Shown in pieces: positions 23,769 to 37,000 of a DNA stretch of 64,000 nt. The translations under genes were made by a program, and so were the position numbers. The notes beneath the pieces were generated by a model, which worked only from the letters and a program-made list of their open reading frames with translations, was not told where the DNA came from and did not search any database. How positions within the stretch are numbered: position 1 is the first letter of the stretch; every line of letters begins with the position of its first letter. The stretch comes from Emydura subglobosa (lineage: Eukaryota; Chordata; Testudines; Chelidae), in assembly GCA_007922225.1 (NCBI GenBank), contig ML679970.1, positions 20,758,290-20,822,289 on the forward strand. Direction: 5' to 3'.

Positions 23769-24397
23769 CAATGGTTCCCAACCTGGGGTGTGTGACCCCC
23801 TTGAGGGGCACCAAAGAATATAGGGGGTCCATGAGGCTTCAGTAATATTGAGGTTATTTTTAGGCCCTCCCCAAGCACCGCACTGGGCACAGCAGGTTCA
23901 CTGGCTGGAGTTGAGCGGAGGAGCAGCCCCCCAAGTGCCACACCATTCGGGCACTCAGCTGAAGTGAAGAAGCAACACCTCCCCACCCCCCGAGGAAGCA
24001 GCAGCCCCAAGCTCCACTCCGGGCAGAGCAGAGGAGCAGCCCCTCCTGCCCCCCAGCCCCAAGCTAGCCAGGCACCCGGCCGGAGAGGAGCAGCCCCATG
24101 CCGGTGGAGGCCTGGAGCAACCCTGGCCAACTCACCAATATCCGCCTCCATTCCCCTGAGTCCATGAGGGATGGGAAGAGGCGGGGCCACATGGGGCATG
24201 CAGTGGTGGCTGCGCCAGGGAAAGCTTAGCTTCCTACTCAGTAAGAGTAATTTATTGTTATTATTTATCTAATTTAGTGTTGTTGTTATTATCATTATAT
24301 ATGTTTATGGCTGGTGAGGGGATAGGTTGGAGGGGGGGCCATGTTTTACCTAGTGTTAACTAGTGGGGCTTTCACTCAAAAAGGTTGGGAACCACTG
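23769..24397. mobile_element. hAT-like non-autonomous element with GC-rich core
   Basis: The ends 'caatggttcccaacc' and 'ggttgggaaccactg' are inverted repeats of about 15 bases, the style of hAT (Charlie-like) elements. The core (about 23860-24230) is strongly GC-rich with repeated 'gaggagcagcccc' words, and it is non-coding despite a 160-codon minus-strand open frame. An 8-bp duplication flush with the ends is not visible. However, the 10-mer 'ctctaatcca' occurs at 23761-23770 and again at 24413-24422, which may be a displaced duplication. Confidence 0.72.
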
Positions 24398-26957
24398 ATA
24401 CTACTGCCTATGTCTCTAATCCACAGCCCTCGAAACGACACATTTGATAATTTACACAAAATAATTAGCAGTCTCTCCTTCCTCCCTCAGCAAGATGTAA
24501 TAGGAGATGCTGTAGTGAGGTCTCTTGTTACTAAAACTTCTTTCTTTTTATAAAATATCCCACAGTATTTTGAACTATAACGTCTGTTTATTTTTATCTA
24601 AAACTTTACAATGCTGTACGCTAGCCCTGGCTGAGTAACCAAATAATCTAGCTGATGTCTCCCACCCGTCTTTCCACATCTCCTTGCCCTGCTGCTCTGC
24701 TAAGCAAATGTTCCTGTTGTAACATGTCCAAATTTCGGTCCTAATCCAGTAACTGCTTAAGTATGTGCTTAACTTTACTCACAGGCACAATGAATAGTCT
24801 ACAGAGGGGAGTAAAGTTAAGCACATGCCCAGGTGTTAGTTTGTAAGCTCACTGGGGCAAGGAACAAGTCATATTAACTATATTATAAGGTTTCTAGTAT
24901 ACTCATGAACTTATTACTGCATTATAATGAATTATCATCAATAATTAAAATTAATTGGCAAAATAAATGTGCAATATACATTTTGTGATACATTATCCTT
25001 TCTCTTTTGTGTGTGCTTCTTCACAATATACAGTAATGCTAACTCTTCTGAGGGCTTTGGTCATCAGAAGTGCTGGGCATCCATAGTATCCACTGACTTG
25101 AAAGGGAGATAAGGGTGCTCAATATCTGTTGGTCTCTGACCCCTAAATCATTAATGTGAAGTAGCAAGGTTTTATTCTACCACAAGAGAGTTAGACAGGG
25201 TCTTCTTAGACTGTGAGAGCTCATTGGGAGAGGGATTGTCGCCTCTTGGAAGTCTGGGAAGCACCCAGTACATAATGGATATTGCCATAAACAAAGAATA
25301 ATAATAATAATTAGGTGGAGGGAAAAACTCCTGAGTTTTGTCTACAGCTTCCTCCATTGCTACCACAGGTAGAGCTGCACTAATGATGAGGCTTGCTAAT
25401 ATAGACAAACCTTGTTGGAAATCAAACTTTCCCCACCAACTTGCTTAACTGGTTGGGTGAGCAGAGACCATCCACTTCCAAGCATGAATACAGATTTGCC
25501 CCCATCTGCATCACAAGAGATGAAATTAAAGGAGCAAACAATGTGAGGGAAGGCCAGTCAGAGCTGGAAGGCCAGTTGTCAGAGACTAAATGTCATGAAT
25601 ACAATTCCTAATAAACAGTACGGGAGAAGATCAAATGGTGAGAGCATGAAGGAGACGGACTTCATTTCAGCTGATAAATCCTCTATCTTCCAAAAGACAC
25701 TATCTCCATCTTACATCATTTCATCTTTCTAACATACAGCAGGCAAGGAGAGGAAAGAGACCCCACATAATGGGATAGGTCCTGGAAGTTGGTAGGTCTT
25801 CTTCATATATCCCCGTGTGCATTAACAGTCATGGTAATAACAAGCCATGTTAGAGAAAAGACTCACTGCTTTCAGTAGAGATACGAATTTGATGTGGAAG
25901 CTGAGATACTGCCTTGGCAATGCCAAGAATTGGGCAATGCAAGGGATACCCATGAAAAATTTATAGTTGGGAAAAAGTTTCCTCCAGAAGCTGCTAGAGA
26001 CAGTACCCTGCCTTCAGGATATAACCAGGCAATGAGAGTTTGCAATGCCTCTGACTTTTATTTAAATGAATTACGTCATGCTTGATGGATATCATGTTGG
26101 AAATGTATGCATGGTGGCTCCATGGGAAAGTACCAAGGTTCCTCTTGACCATGTGCACATATCTAGCTCAAGTTAGCTCTTGCTAAACTCTTTCGTTATT
26201 TTGTATCTAGCTTCCAAACCTTTAGTTACTATTGCTCCAAACACTCTCTGAGATTTTATTTTTCTTGAGCAAAATTTCCTCCACCTACATTAAGCCTGGG
26301 CATTCAGCGTCTATAGGAATGCAGTTCATGGAGGTTGGATAGGTGAAACTCATCCCCTGGAACCCAAAGCCAGGGCATGGAGCTGCTGCACAGACCCTGT
26401 GTCTGCTACTCCAGCCTAGAGGCTGGAATATCAAACCCAGTCCTTTTGTACAGAAGCTACATGATTCTCAAAAATGTCGATCCATGGTTAATCTTCTGGA
26501 CTGATCCCATAACCCTCTCCCCTTCCATCTGTGAATGGGTGAGGGGAGGAGGAGGTATGCAGGGACCTCTGCACATGCATTCAAGTGTGTGGCCACCATA
26601 TAAGCTTAAGTGGTGTGGAGGGCTTTACAATGATCCTCTGCACTACAGGTGAATTTCACCCTTTGTGACTGTGTTCGTACTTCTAACACTACATGCAATA
26701 ATCATTTAAATAGGTGTCCTATGAGTGGAGAAATGCATGCTTTAAAATATCCGCTAATTTTCAATCTTCTCACTTTTATTTTTAACTGTTTAAGAAAAAT
26801 GCCCAGTAAATTGAAACTAATTTTCAATAAAGATCTTTTTTTCAGGAATGTAATGATAACAAGGCTGATTTTTTTGCTCAGCTGAAAGCAGGAAGTACTA
26901 GAAATTAGACATTTTTCTGTTCTCTTGAGATTTCCAATCCAACTCTGCAGAAGCTAT
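24398..26957. other. Intergenic stretch without recognised gene
   Basis: It contains the palindromic repeat at 24737-24835, SINE/LINE tails at 24837-24870 and 25208-25275 ('gctcattgggagagggatt'), an ATA-type simple repeat near 25300, and otherwise apparently unique DNA. Confidence 0.5.
24737..24835. repeat. Short palindromic repeat, 'catgcttaact' family
   Basis: The two arms contain 'gtgcttaactttactc' and 'gagtaaagttaagcac', which are perfect reverse complements over 16 bases. It is the same family as 8842-8963 and 45917-46032. Non-coding. Confidence 0.7.
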
Positions 26958-27480
26958 TAGGGGATATCTTCATTACCGAGTTAACTTAGGTGGTGGGCAC
27001 CTTGGTGAGAGCACTGGAATTAGCCTAGCTCGAGTCTGAGCAGCCACACTGCAAAGCTATTTCTGAGTTACTGTAAGCTCACTGGTGCTGTGCTCCCCCA
27101 CGTGGGCCACTAGCCCTTGTGGGGGCATATTGCATAGTTCTTTGTGCTGCAGTAAACTGAGCCGCTCTATTAGTCTTCCCAGTGAATTGTGGGACAACCT
27201 GCCTGACCACCTGGGCACACGGGGGAATTGTGGGAAGGCATTGGAGGACTATCAGTGCTTAAGTGATTTAGTCTGCATCATCATTGCAAAGTGAGTGGGT
27301 TATCAGCCCGAGTGAAAGCAAGACCCCAATCTCTAGCCTCTACTCCAGCCAGGCTGATTAGTCTAGATTCAAAGCATCTCTAACCTCTAGTGAAAGGGGT
27401 TTCACTATGAATGGGAGGAGTACTAGAAGCAATAAATGAGTAAGAGCTCAAGATAACTCTGCCGTGAAGACACATCCTTA
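26958..27480. mobile_element. Inverted-repeat element, about 520 bp
   Basis: The left end 'taggggatatcttcattacc' pairs with the reverse complement of the right end, 'taaggatgtgtcttcacggc'. Both continue into 'gagttaNctt', so the terminal repeats span about 30 bases. The interior includes 'ccccacgtgggccactag', a small hairpin. It is non-coding. The end style is that of the other 'cttgtctac' elements in the window. Confidence 0.7.
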
Positions 27481-30199
27481 GATTCTTATGTTAATCTTAT
27501 GTTAAACAACTCCTGAATGTTTTTGGTTGCAAACATCATTGTCATTGTGTCTATTGTTGTTCAATATATTCCAGACTTCTTGCAGAAGCAGCAAATAGCT
27601 CTTGAACCATTAAAATAAGCAGACATTGTTTTGAGTCTGCTTATAGCAGTATACATGATACGTAATTTGACATTGATCTAAAGGGCACCAGTAACCCCTG
27701 CTATGGGAATCCTGTCTTCGTAAAGCCAGTTCTATATTACTCTCATCCTCCTCTTAGATGAGTGAACCAATCTGGTTTGTAAGGCTAGGGACAGGCCCAC
27801 CCCTGACCTTGCTCAGGTACATTATAGGCATTTGACACTGTGAATTAACCAGAGAAAAAGAATCCCCAGCCCATTATCCTCTTTTAACAGCTCTCCCACT
27901 GTTCTGCATCAAGCTACTCAAGCCCATTTGTTTGGCAACAACGGAAACTTGACACTGATGGAGATGAGCAAAGTGAGGGGAGGGACCTGTAATTTCCAAG
28001 GAGGAATCTTAATTGAAAGGATTGATGTTCACTACTGAACCCTTTGGGAAAACTTTGCTGAAGTCTTGGGATGTTACAGCTGGGGGTGGGCCCAAGCTGC
28101 AAAATTCAAATCTGGATCAGAAATTTCCCTCGTTGTTGAAGATACTCAGATCTAGGTGTTTGGTTTGGGTCTTTACAAATTTGAGGGCCAGTTTCAAGAG
28201 CTAGTGTTCCCATCTCCCCCACATGCATGGTCATAACAAAACAGAGTCTTACCCTCTCCCCTGATGTGGTCATTGAGAACTAGCAGAAGAGACTTCTTGA
28301 TAGAGTCTATATTCCTTCATCTTCACCCTGTTAGTTATTTCTGGGGCTAGGGAGCTGTTGCCATGTTTTGGTTTCAATCTGTGCTCCAGTTTAACCAAAT
28401 CACCAAAGCAATGATGCACAAACCTGAATAGAACCAAGCTCATGTAATGTGGGTGGAGGGTTAAGTTCAGATCAATTATTCCCATTTCTATAATATGCAA
28501 ACCAGGGTGGTTTGGGTTTTGCAAACTGAAAACAAAGTGCAGTTTGGATCCAGGTTCTATTTCATGCAAAGTCACTAAGTTTGGAAAGATTCAGATAAAA
28601 GCTTTTGATTTGTGTGGAATAGGAAGAGTCCCAATCAATGCTCTCAAACACAACAAACTTCAATGTCCTACATACAATTCAGGACCATCTCACAAACTAA
28701 TGGACCCCTTTGGCTATGAGTTTTGCGTGTCACAAAATCTGGTTCTGGTGATCACCTTTAGAATCACCAACTGTCAGCATTTCCTTCAGAGATCACCATT
28801 TACAATAGTCTGTATCCAGATCATGCACAAATCCCACTAGACTGAAACTTGGCCCCTCGCTGGATTGGTCTGGATACAATTAACAAATAAAAAAAGTATC
28901 CAATTTAGTTTGGCCAAAAATATAAAGTTCTTTTGTTTGCAGATGCAGTTCAGTTGCCTTTCCAAACTTATCAGAGATGAGTGAAGCAGTTTGCAGAAAA
29001 CAACAACTCACCCCAATCTGAGTCCAAAATTCAAATGAAACTAGAAACCCAAACACCAAATATATTCTGAGGTTCAAAAAAGTAAGAGTCAACTGTTTTT
29101 CCTATTTTTCTTTTTATCTGCTATCTCTGAACGTCATTGTTCCAGCTAGGACCCAGAAACAGAAGTACAGAAATATCACAAAGGAAAGGCTGGTTTCTGC
29201 AGTATTTCTGGAACCAACAAAAAGCCGGAAGTACCAGAAAGCTCAGGAGAAATTTGCAGACTCAAGAAATTTGGAGAAGCGTCTGAATGAACGTTTTGGA
29301 GTTTTGAGGTTCCGATTGTTGTTAGAACACATCCAGATCACTTTGGTCTGGAGGTCTGGCTGGAAATCTTGTACGATCAAGGTCTATCTATCCATTCTGA
29401 ATGTTCACACAGGCCCTTCATTTTTAAAGTCTTATCTTCCAGACCCAAACATGGTTAAACCTTGTGGTGCCCAATTTATCTACCTCAGAAGGATGAGAAG
29501 GACTGAGTCAATCCTAACTGCATCCATATCTTTGCTTCCTGATTCCAAACCGCACATTAAACTTCTAAACTATTCAGTTCACTTCCATCACTCACATGGG
29601 TACACTTTGTCTACAAAACAAAACCTACATCTGAGAAAAGTGCCTTTATTCAAACACTTTTTACACCCATGATTTCTCTTAGGTGGCCCCAACTCTGTAG
29701 AGTGTGAGTGCCTCTATACAGAATATGTAACAAAGCCACAATCCCCTATACAGCAGAGGTGTATCATTATGGTGCACACTTTAGCCATCTGATACTTCAC
29801 AGCAACAGCAGGAATAGCATTCATGTCTATCTTCATACTCTAAAATCACATGCCTTCTACCACTTAGGTTAAAGGAGATTCTCTGTTAGCTGTAAACAGT
29901 ATTGGGCCTGTGAAACACATGATTCCACTCAAGGGGGGCAGTGGTGCATACATACACCAGTTAGTATGTTATAATATACACAAAAGTCACCCATTTTGCA
30001 TTATTTTCTGAAAAAGCAATAACACTGGAGCATTTTTAATTAATTTTGGTAACTGGCAATTCACATTCTCCTAACTGGTATCAACTCAGCAAACAGTTGA
30101 ATTGGGGAAATTCGCTCTGTCTACCCCTCACTTCCTAAATCTCACTTCAGTTATTGGGAGGAGGAAGAGGGCAGATTGGATGTTATAAATCCGAATGAT
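27481..30199. other. Intergenic stretch with a dispersed 'gaacc/aaac' repeat
   Basis: From about 28090 to 29060 the sequence is full of phrases such as 'ggatccaggttctat', 'aatctggttctggtg' and 'caaacttatcagag'. Related phrasing occurs at 40540-40830 and 60450-60600, where 'ctgaaccaaaatcccagctt' and 'ttgaaccaaaatcccagttt' are nearly identical. This looks like an old dispersed repeat of unknown class. No gene is seen. Confidence 0.4.
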
Positions 30200-30440
30200 T
30201 CCCTCGGAAGAAACGGGGCCCATTGCCATCAGATTAGTTAGTATGCTGCAGCCGCAGTTCCTCTGCCATCTTCATTCACCTTAGAAATGTGGAGTTTGAA
30301 TGGTTTATCTCTATTAATCACCAGCTCAAACAGCTTTGTGCACCACGGGCCGCAGATAATTAACTTCACTATACTGCTTGTCTTATCAGTATCAACCTCT
30401 TGTCCTCCTGTGAAATAGTTAAAACCATCAGCCCCTTTTT
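30200..30440. promoter_or_regulatory. Candidate conserved regulatory block with clustered GATA cores
   Basis: This low-repeat sequence holds three GATA cores within about 85 bases (TTATCT 30305-30310, AGATAA 30354-30359, TTATC near 30383) plus homeodomain-type 'attaatc' and 'ataattaac' sites. The judgement rests on appearance only. Short motifs like these occur by chance, and no conservation could be tested. Confidence 0.25.
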
Positions 30441-30883
30441 ACTTTTCCATTTAACTCTAATGCTTTAACACTGATGTTCTAAATGGCCCTGCGATTCATA
30501 CTTATTAGACAAACCTTTCTTTCTGCATCTCTTATATTTTTGATAATTGGTCATGTACGTTTCTAAGGGGCTCAACAGCTTTTCATGCCACTATACTAAT
30601 AATTAAAGGTTTTCCACAGCCTTTCAGATTTCTCTTTACCTTCTTTTCTTTGATAAGTATAATTTGCTGTTTAATTTGAAGGGAAAAAAAAGAAGTGAGA
30701 AGCTGGCTGAATAGGAGATAGTTTTGTTTAAACAAAAAATCTTACATTATTTTTAACTAATATTCATTGCCGCCACATCTTTGCCCCTCCTCCAACTCAA
30801 GCTTCCCTCCCTTCAGTGTTGCAGAGTGCAGCAAATATCCAACAAGAGAAAAGGAGAGAAAGGAGAGTGTGCTGTGAGTGAGT

Positions 30884-31000
30884 GTTGCCTAATGGTTAAA
30901 GCATGGGGCTGGGAGGCTGGTGAGCTTGGTTCTATTCCCAGCTCTGTCATTGACTTATCATTTGACGTCTCTTTTGTCTCAGTTTCCCCATCTGCAGAAG
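30884..31000 (+). mobile_element. tRNA-headed SINE
   Basis: The head has an A-box-like 'ttgcctaatgg' (30885-30895) and a B-box-like 'ggttctattcc' (30928-30938) at tRNA spacing. The tail 'ctcagtttccccatctgcag' is the tail common to amniote SINEs. It resembles the tRNA-derived SINEs of cryptodiran turtles. It is truncated before the usual 'taaaatgggg' end. Confidence 0.78.
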
Positions 31001-34000
31001 CAGACCCTTGTTGGAGCAGGCGGAGAGAAACTAACCACTATCAGGTACTAGTCATTTGCAAGAGGTCTAGTTGGAAACTATGGTCAGTACTAAATTCTAG
31101 GCATGTCCATTTGGATTCCATAGGAACCTGAATAGAGCTAAAACTAGCTCTATTTTGAGTCAATCAGAATAAAGGCAAAACCCTGGCTATATTTGAGTTC
31201 CCACAGACCTAGAACACTAGGTGGCTGAACTTTGCTTCCTGCTACTGTTGTCAGGCAGTGACCATGGAAAAACAAGGTCTCATGTTGTTTCCTCGATCCC
31301 AGGAACTGGAGTGGGAGAATAACCGTGTGGTTATTTCCTTCTCGAGATAACACAAGTTGGCCAGATTGCAAAGGACTGAAACCGACCTTCTGCAAGGAAT
31401 CCCTGGGTGTGATTTGGTACGCCAATTTCTTTTTGATATATTTGGTAGCATTCTCTTGGTACTATGAGTTCAGTCCTATCATCTTGCTCTTGTTGGAGGC
31501 TGCTCTGCTTTGTCTTCCTGCTGTCCACCAAAGCAGTTGTCTCTCACTTCCTGCTTGCAGGACACTGCACCTGTATGCTGTTGCTGACCTTTTGCCAGCT
31601 ACGGCTTGCTTCCCTGCTTAGGTTCCCAGCTTTTTCAGGCCTACTTATCAGGCTGCTTTCTACCTGGCCTTCCCTCTGTGTCCAGGCTACTGCCGCCAGC
31701 CAACTGCTTACTTTCACACGCAGCTTTCCTGGTATCTCCCCTTGCCTCATCCTCTCTGCCAGCTGAATGTCACATCCTACCTGTTAAGATTGCAGGTCCA
31801 GAAATCTGGAGAATTTATGCAAATGATGTAATTCCTCTGATTGGCACATTTTATCATTAAGCATTGCCTCATTTGCATAAAATTTTCCTGTTTGTCACCT
31901 TCTCCCAAAGATTCTTCCCATACCCTATTATATCTGGTTCTTCCCCTTAAGTTTTCCTTCAGATCCCTCTCTCTGACTGGCTTTCCCTTTTCCTTCTAAG
32001 TTTTCCCATTTCTATCTCTGTCTTGCTCCCCACATCTTACCTTATATTTCCCCTTCTCTGGGTCCATCCCTTCTCTGCCTACCCTCTCCCTCATATTTCC
32101 CCTATTCCTACACAGTCGGCTCCCTGACCATAGAGTGCACGGTACCCAACCTGTTCTTGATTACAGAGATGCACCTAATGACCCCTCAAAAGGAGCTACT
32201 CTATCACATTGCCCAACCCTCTAGCCCTATCTCTATGGCTGCGAGCAGGTTGAGAACTATATGGGTAGAGCCCTAGAGGACATGTAAGGATCTCTATGGT
32301 TTATAATCTTAAAGCAATTCTCCAGGATCCTAACCATAGCGACCTTGCATGGAGCAGGTACCACCTGGTTGATCTGGGAGACTTAAAAGCTCTGATATCA
32401 CTTCCTTTTCCTGTTCACTGGACATCATAAAGTCTTTCTTCTAGCCAGGTGTGGAACTGGATCCCTACCTCTCCCAGAATGACCTGTGGCCCAGTCATTC
32501 CCTTCCAGCTCACCCAGGTGTATTTCTGGCCTATGCAAGCACCTTGAATCGGTAGTCATTTGAGGGTCAACAGTAGGGGGAGGAATGCTGGGAGGGGACT
32601 GGGCCTAGGGGCTGATTGTAAATCCAGCCTTTTGGGGGGAAATCCCAGCATTTCACAGAAAGAATACTGGTTGGAAAAGCCACCTTCGCTAAGAGTACAA
32701 TGGACCTTTTAAAGGCCAAGATGGGTTTTAGTCAAACTTACCACTTCCAGTTGTCTGAAGCTGAGGACGAGTGCATTACAGCGATATCTATATGGCATGC
32801 AAGCTGAATCCAACCCCAAACAAATGGGTACTGTGATCCAGAGAAATCCCACCACTGCCACTTACTGTGCAACCTTCTTAGTCTTGGTGTAATTTGTGTT
32901 TGGGGTGGGGTTGCTGAATGCACTCCTTGGCCTGGTTGGTGTATGTGTCTGGCATAGGAGATGTCGACTATCCCTTTAGCCCAACTGGAGGATGGAAATT
33001 CTTTTTTGGCCCTTCCCCTTTTCTGAGGGGGGGGGGTGGCCAATCTGGTTCTCATGGGTTGGCTCTTTCAGGGACCCTCCCTCCCAAATGAGTTCAGATA
33101 AGCCTATGCCTTTCCCCAGCACTAAATCTACGCTGAAAAAAGTTATGCATTAACTTCCATTTGAATTTTTACATTGTCACTCCAAATGTGTCTGTCTCCT
33201 TTGTTTCCACAAATGTTCTAATGGATGAGTAAATAGAGAGGAATGTTTGTTGAAAAAACAATTCATCCGAAAATAATGGCTAATAGTCCCAGGAAGAGAG
33301 TTTCCATTTCCTAATCTCCAGTATTCCATCTAATTTTAGCCAGTATTGCCATCTCTTGCAGGTTCCACAATATCTTGTGTTTATTTTTGAACTCCCAGTT
33401 CTCGGAGTCATTTGATTAGGAGAAAAATTTATCTTTTGTTTATTTGTTTTTTAAGTTTCTAGCCCTCATGGTTGTGGACAAAAACATGAAAATGTGACTC
33501 AAGTGCACCCTAAAGGCTCCGAAATCAGAAGGCCAAGAAAAAGAGCCCTATCTATATATTTAAAGTTTCATGATTTTTAAACCAATCTCATGATATTTTG
33601 ATGGCTGACTTATGATTTTTTGAATGTTTATGGTTGGCATACTGTGTTATACTCATCCAGTCAGGGAATGGGAACAGCACCATTTAGCTTAAACCTCCAA
33701 TCAAAACAGCTTGAGTTTTGAATAGCAGAACAAGCTCACCCAAAGAGGCAATCACTAGATAATTTTGAGCAACAGAGTCATGGAACAGTGATCTATTCAT
33801 GGATCACTCTCAAGCAGAAGAAAAGGTCTAAATTCAACTAATCATGTTTCTTCTGGGAATTATTCATCCAGTTCTATTAGCATGGATATTGACTGGCCCG
33901 CTTAGCTGGGTTACTTCTGGAGTGGGGAGGGGTCTGAATGACTCCAGTATCTTTGTTACTTATTGAGGGTTAAGGGGACATTGCGCGCACACACGTGCAC

Positions 34001-37000
34001 ACTCAAAGTGGGCTCAGGGGGCACTCAGCACAGCGTGACCTAAAATCTTCCCTCTTTTATCTCTTTCAGGTTTGGGGAGATCCTGTTGATTTTGAGCAAC
34101 TGGCTTACACTCTGCTTAGAAGCCCCAGCATACACCAGGGTAGGAAAGCCCACTACCAACGCCCAGCAGGAGATGAAGCTGCTGCCCTCTAGGAGCCAGG
34201 TACAGTAATTGCTGCTTTCTAAATTATATTGGGGTGGGGACGTGTTGGAGTTGTTATTTATATTCTGCATCCTAAGTGGTCACCAAATATTAATATTTAA
34301 AAAAAAAAAAGAAATAGAAAACAGACCCACTACAGTTAGCTAATGATCTGACTCCTCTCTTTTGCCACCCTACCCGAGATGTTTTGAAGACATTCATTTC
34401 CAGGGAATTTATTTTTTTAAACCAAACCCTGTGCCAATCTGCAGTAAATTTCTACAGCATAACAAAACATTGCACTTTACCCCAGGGGTTGCAGTGGTAT
34501 TTGGGATTGTTACTGAAGGATACTTTTTGGATTAGATAAGAGAATAGAAGCCCAACCATCCCTGTGCATTGTTGTTAGTCATAATAGGGGGATTTTTTTT
34601 AGATTTTATCATTTGCATGGTGATCCCTTTCTGAACTGAGACCATCATCTTTGGGAATTTTCACTGAAGCTTCGGTTTTGTCCTCATCACCAGAACCTAC
34701 TTTTTAGGGCAATTATCTTATCTCTACTTGTTTTGCCATTACATCTTATGCAGCAGCTCCAGACTCTCTCCTACTCAGTAGCATGTCTGCATGTGTCTCT
34801 CCTTTCCTTTTCCTCAGTTGTCTTTCTGTCAATCTTCCTCTATTTCTTCATCATCAGCTGCCTGTCTGCCTATGTCTCTTATTTCTTCCTTCTCAGTATT
34901 CTGTCCATTTGTCATTTTTCCTTCCCTTCTCAGTGGTCTCTACCTCTTTTTCTCCCACTTCTTCTCTGGTTCTCATTTCGCTCTCCTTTTCCCCCCTAGT
35001 ATTGGAACTTCTTTCTTTTATTCTGCCCCCACCCTCCCCCGTACCTACCCTCCCACCCTTTATAGTGCTGTTATCTGTGATTTTGGCAAAGAGCACATTT
35101 ATTGGGGAGGAATATCCCCATGGCAACGCAGCAGATGGTGACTTTTGATTAGCTTGGCTTCCCCCCCACCCCCCGACTGCCAAATCACAATCCGTCTTTG
35201 AAATTAAATCAGGCTGCGATAGCATCAGTTGTTCTGGAGAGGGGACGAGAGAGAAACGAGATTGAAGTATTACAGCAGGAGCCAGGATGTAATGCAAATT
35301 TGTGTTTTTTATCCCTGGCAATAAAAATCCCTGTTCATTCTGGGAGCTGAAGGAACCACAAGAGTGAGAATAATAAAATAAAAAATAAGATTAAAAAAAT
35401 GTTAGCACCACATGCGGGTTCCTCACGCCTATGTTCACGTTGGTGTATTTGTCTTCAGTACCACTGATGTCATTCATCGCTGACTCATCTAGTGCTGCTG
35501 GGCCTAATCCTGCTGCTGTTTAAATACTGCAGGATTCTCCTCATGCAACTCAAAACACCAGCCAGAAACACTCCATTATGGAGTGTTTAGAACCTCAGCC
35601 TGCTGGCTGTGTGTGTTCAGTGTGCTCTGATCAAAATAGTCTGTAGGCATCGTGTTTATGGAACATTTCTCCTCAGAGGTCAAGGTGTTGTGAGGAATTT
35701 AGCAGGCAGGTGCTTCCTGGGAGACATTCAACAGGAGCCTGGGCAAATGTCCTTTTCTGAACGCAGTGGGAGGATACCAGGTTGGTGGCTGGCAGTGATG
35801 CAGGCAATTATTTATTCATATGAGAGCAGTGTCCAAAGTAGGAAGAGAAAGGTCAAGCAACTCCAGGGAAGGAAAGTAAGGAGCACCTGTAGGACTTCAG
35901 CATAGATTTGAGGTCAGAAGCAGAGTACAGGGTGAGATGGGAAGGCCAGGGAGCTCATAATATTATAGTGCATGTCTGAGCCAGGGCACAGAGTATGGAG
36001 AGATGAGGGACATGGGAAAGGAGGGGAGCTCCCATAATGCTGCAAGGCAGGACTGGGCCCTGGCACTGGGGAGAAGGAAATGCAGACATTTGAAGAAAAA
36101 CAGTACGGGACTTTTTTTAAAACTTCAGAAGTGCTGGTGAGCTCCTGCACTCTGAGGGGAACAAAAGGTGAATAAGGGCGCAAGTTAATCATGGCTACAG
36201 AGAAAAGGAAGGTTTTAAGATGAACTGAGCTGCAAGGGGAAAGTGACTAATGATCCAACGGCCTCATGGGAAGAGGAGAGTGTGCTGGAAATTGGTGCAA
36301 AGTTGCTGCTGATTTTTACTGAACTTCCCCATGTAGGTGTTAGAAAATGGAAGCCAGGTCTTCCTCTCCTTTGAGGGAGTAGGCTCAGCCCCAAATGTTC
36401 AGGAGGAATAATGGGTCACATTCAATCCTAGTGTGACTCCACTGAATCTGATGGAGTTACAGCAGAGATGAATCTGTCGATGAGAATCTAGCACCTTTCT
36501 TACTCAAGTTATATCAGCTATGTTCTGGTTATGAGCTAGACTCAACTCATACGCTGCTGGAGACACTAGGGTCTGTGTCACTGAGATCCTCTTTGACCTT
36601 CCAAAAGGCACCATAGGATCTTTAACTTTCCTCTGAAGAGAGACCCTGGCTTAACATCTCATTACAAAAGATAGTGCCGTTAATGGTGCAGAACTGTCCT
36701 GCTGCATCTCTTCTGTGAGAGCATCAGGGAGGAGCTGAAGCCCACGTGGTATTCAGCTCTATAGCCCTGTTACCCAGAGGGTAAGCCTATGTCTCGGTGA
36801 GGCAGTCCTGCCCCTTGCATAGGAGAAATAAATCAGACATTTTCACTTCTTCCTGTATGTTCCTTCCAACAAGACACATATGCTCCCTCATTGTCTATAA
36901 GCTATGGACCATCACAAAGTGCATACATTATCCACAGAGCTTGACAAGTACATTTAATAACTTCCCTGTTATAACGAATGTGCCAATTGAGTCTATAGAC

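Noticed and set aside
23717..24199. 160-codon minus-strand open frame, Pro/Gly/Ala-rich
   Set aside because: It lies across the GC-rich core and left end of a non-autonomous hAT element; composition explains the length.
34783..35148. Overlapping open frames with hydrophobic Leu/Ser/Phe-rich products resembling membrane proteins
   Set aside because: They are artefacts of the pyrimidine-rich strand; all three frames look equally hydrophobic.
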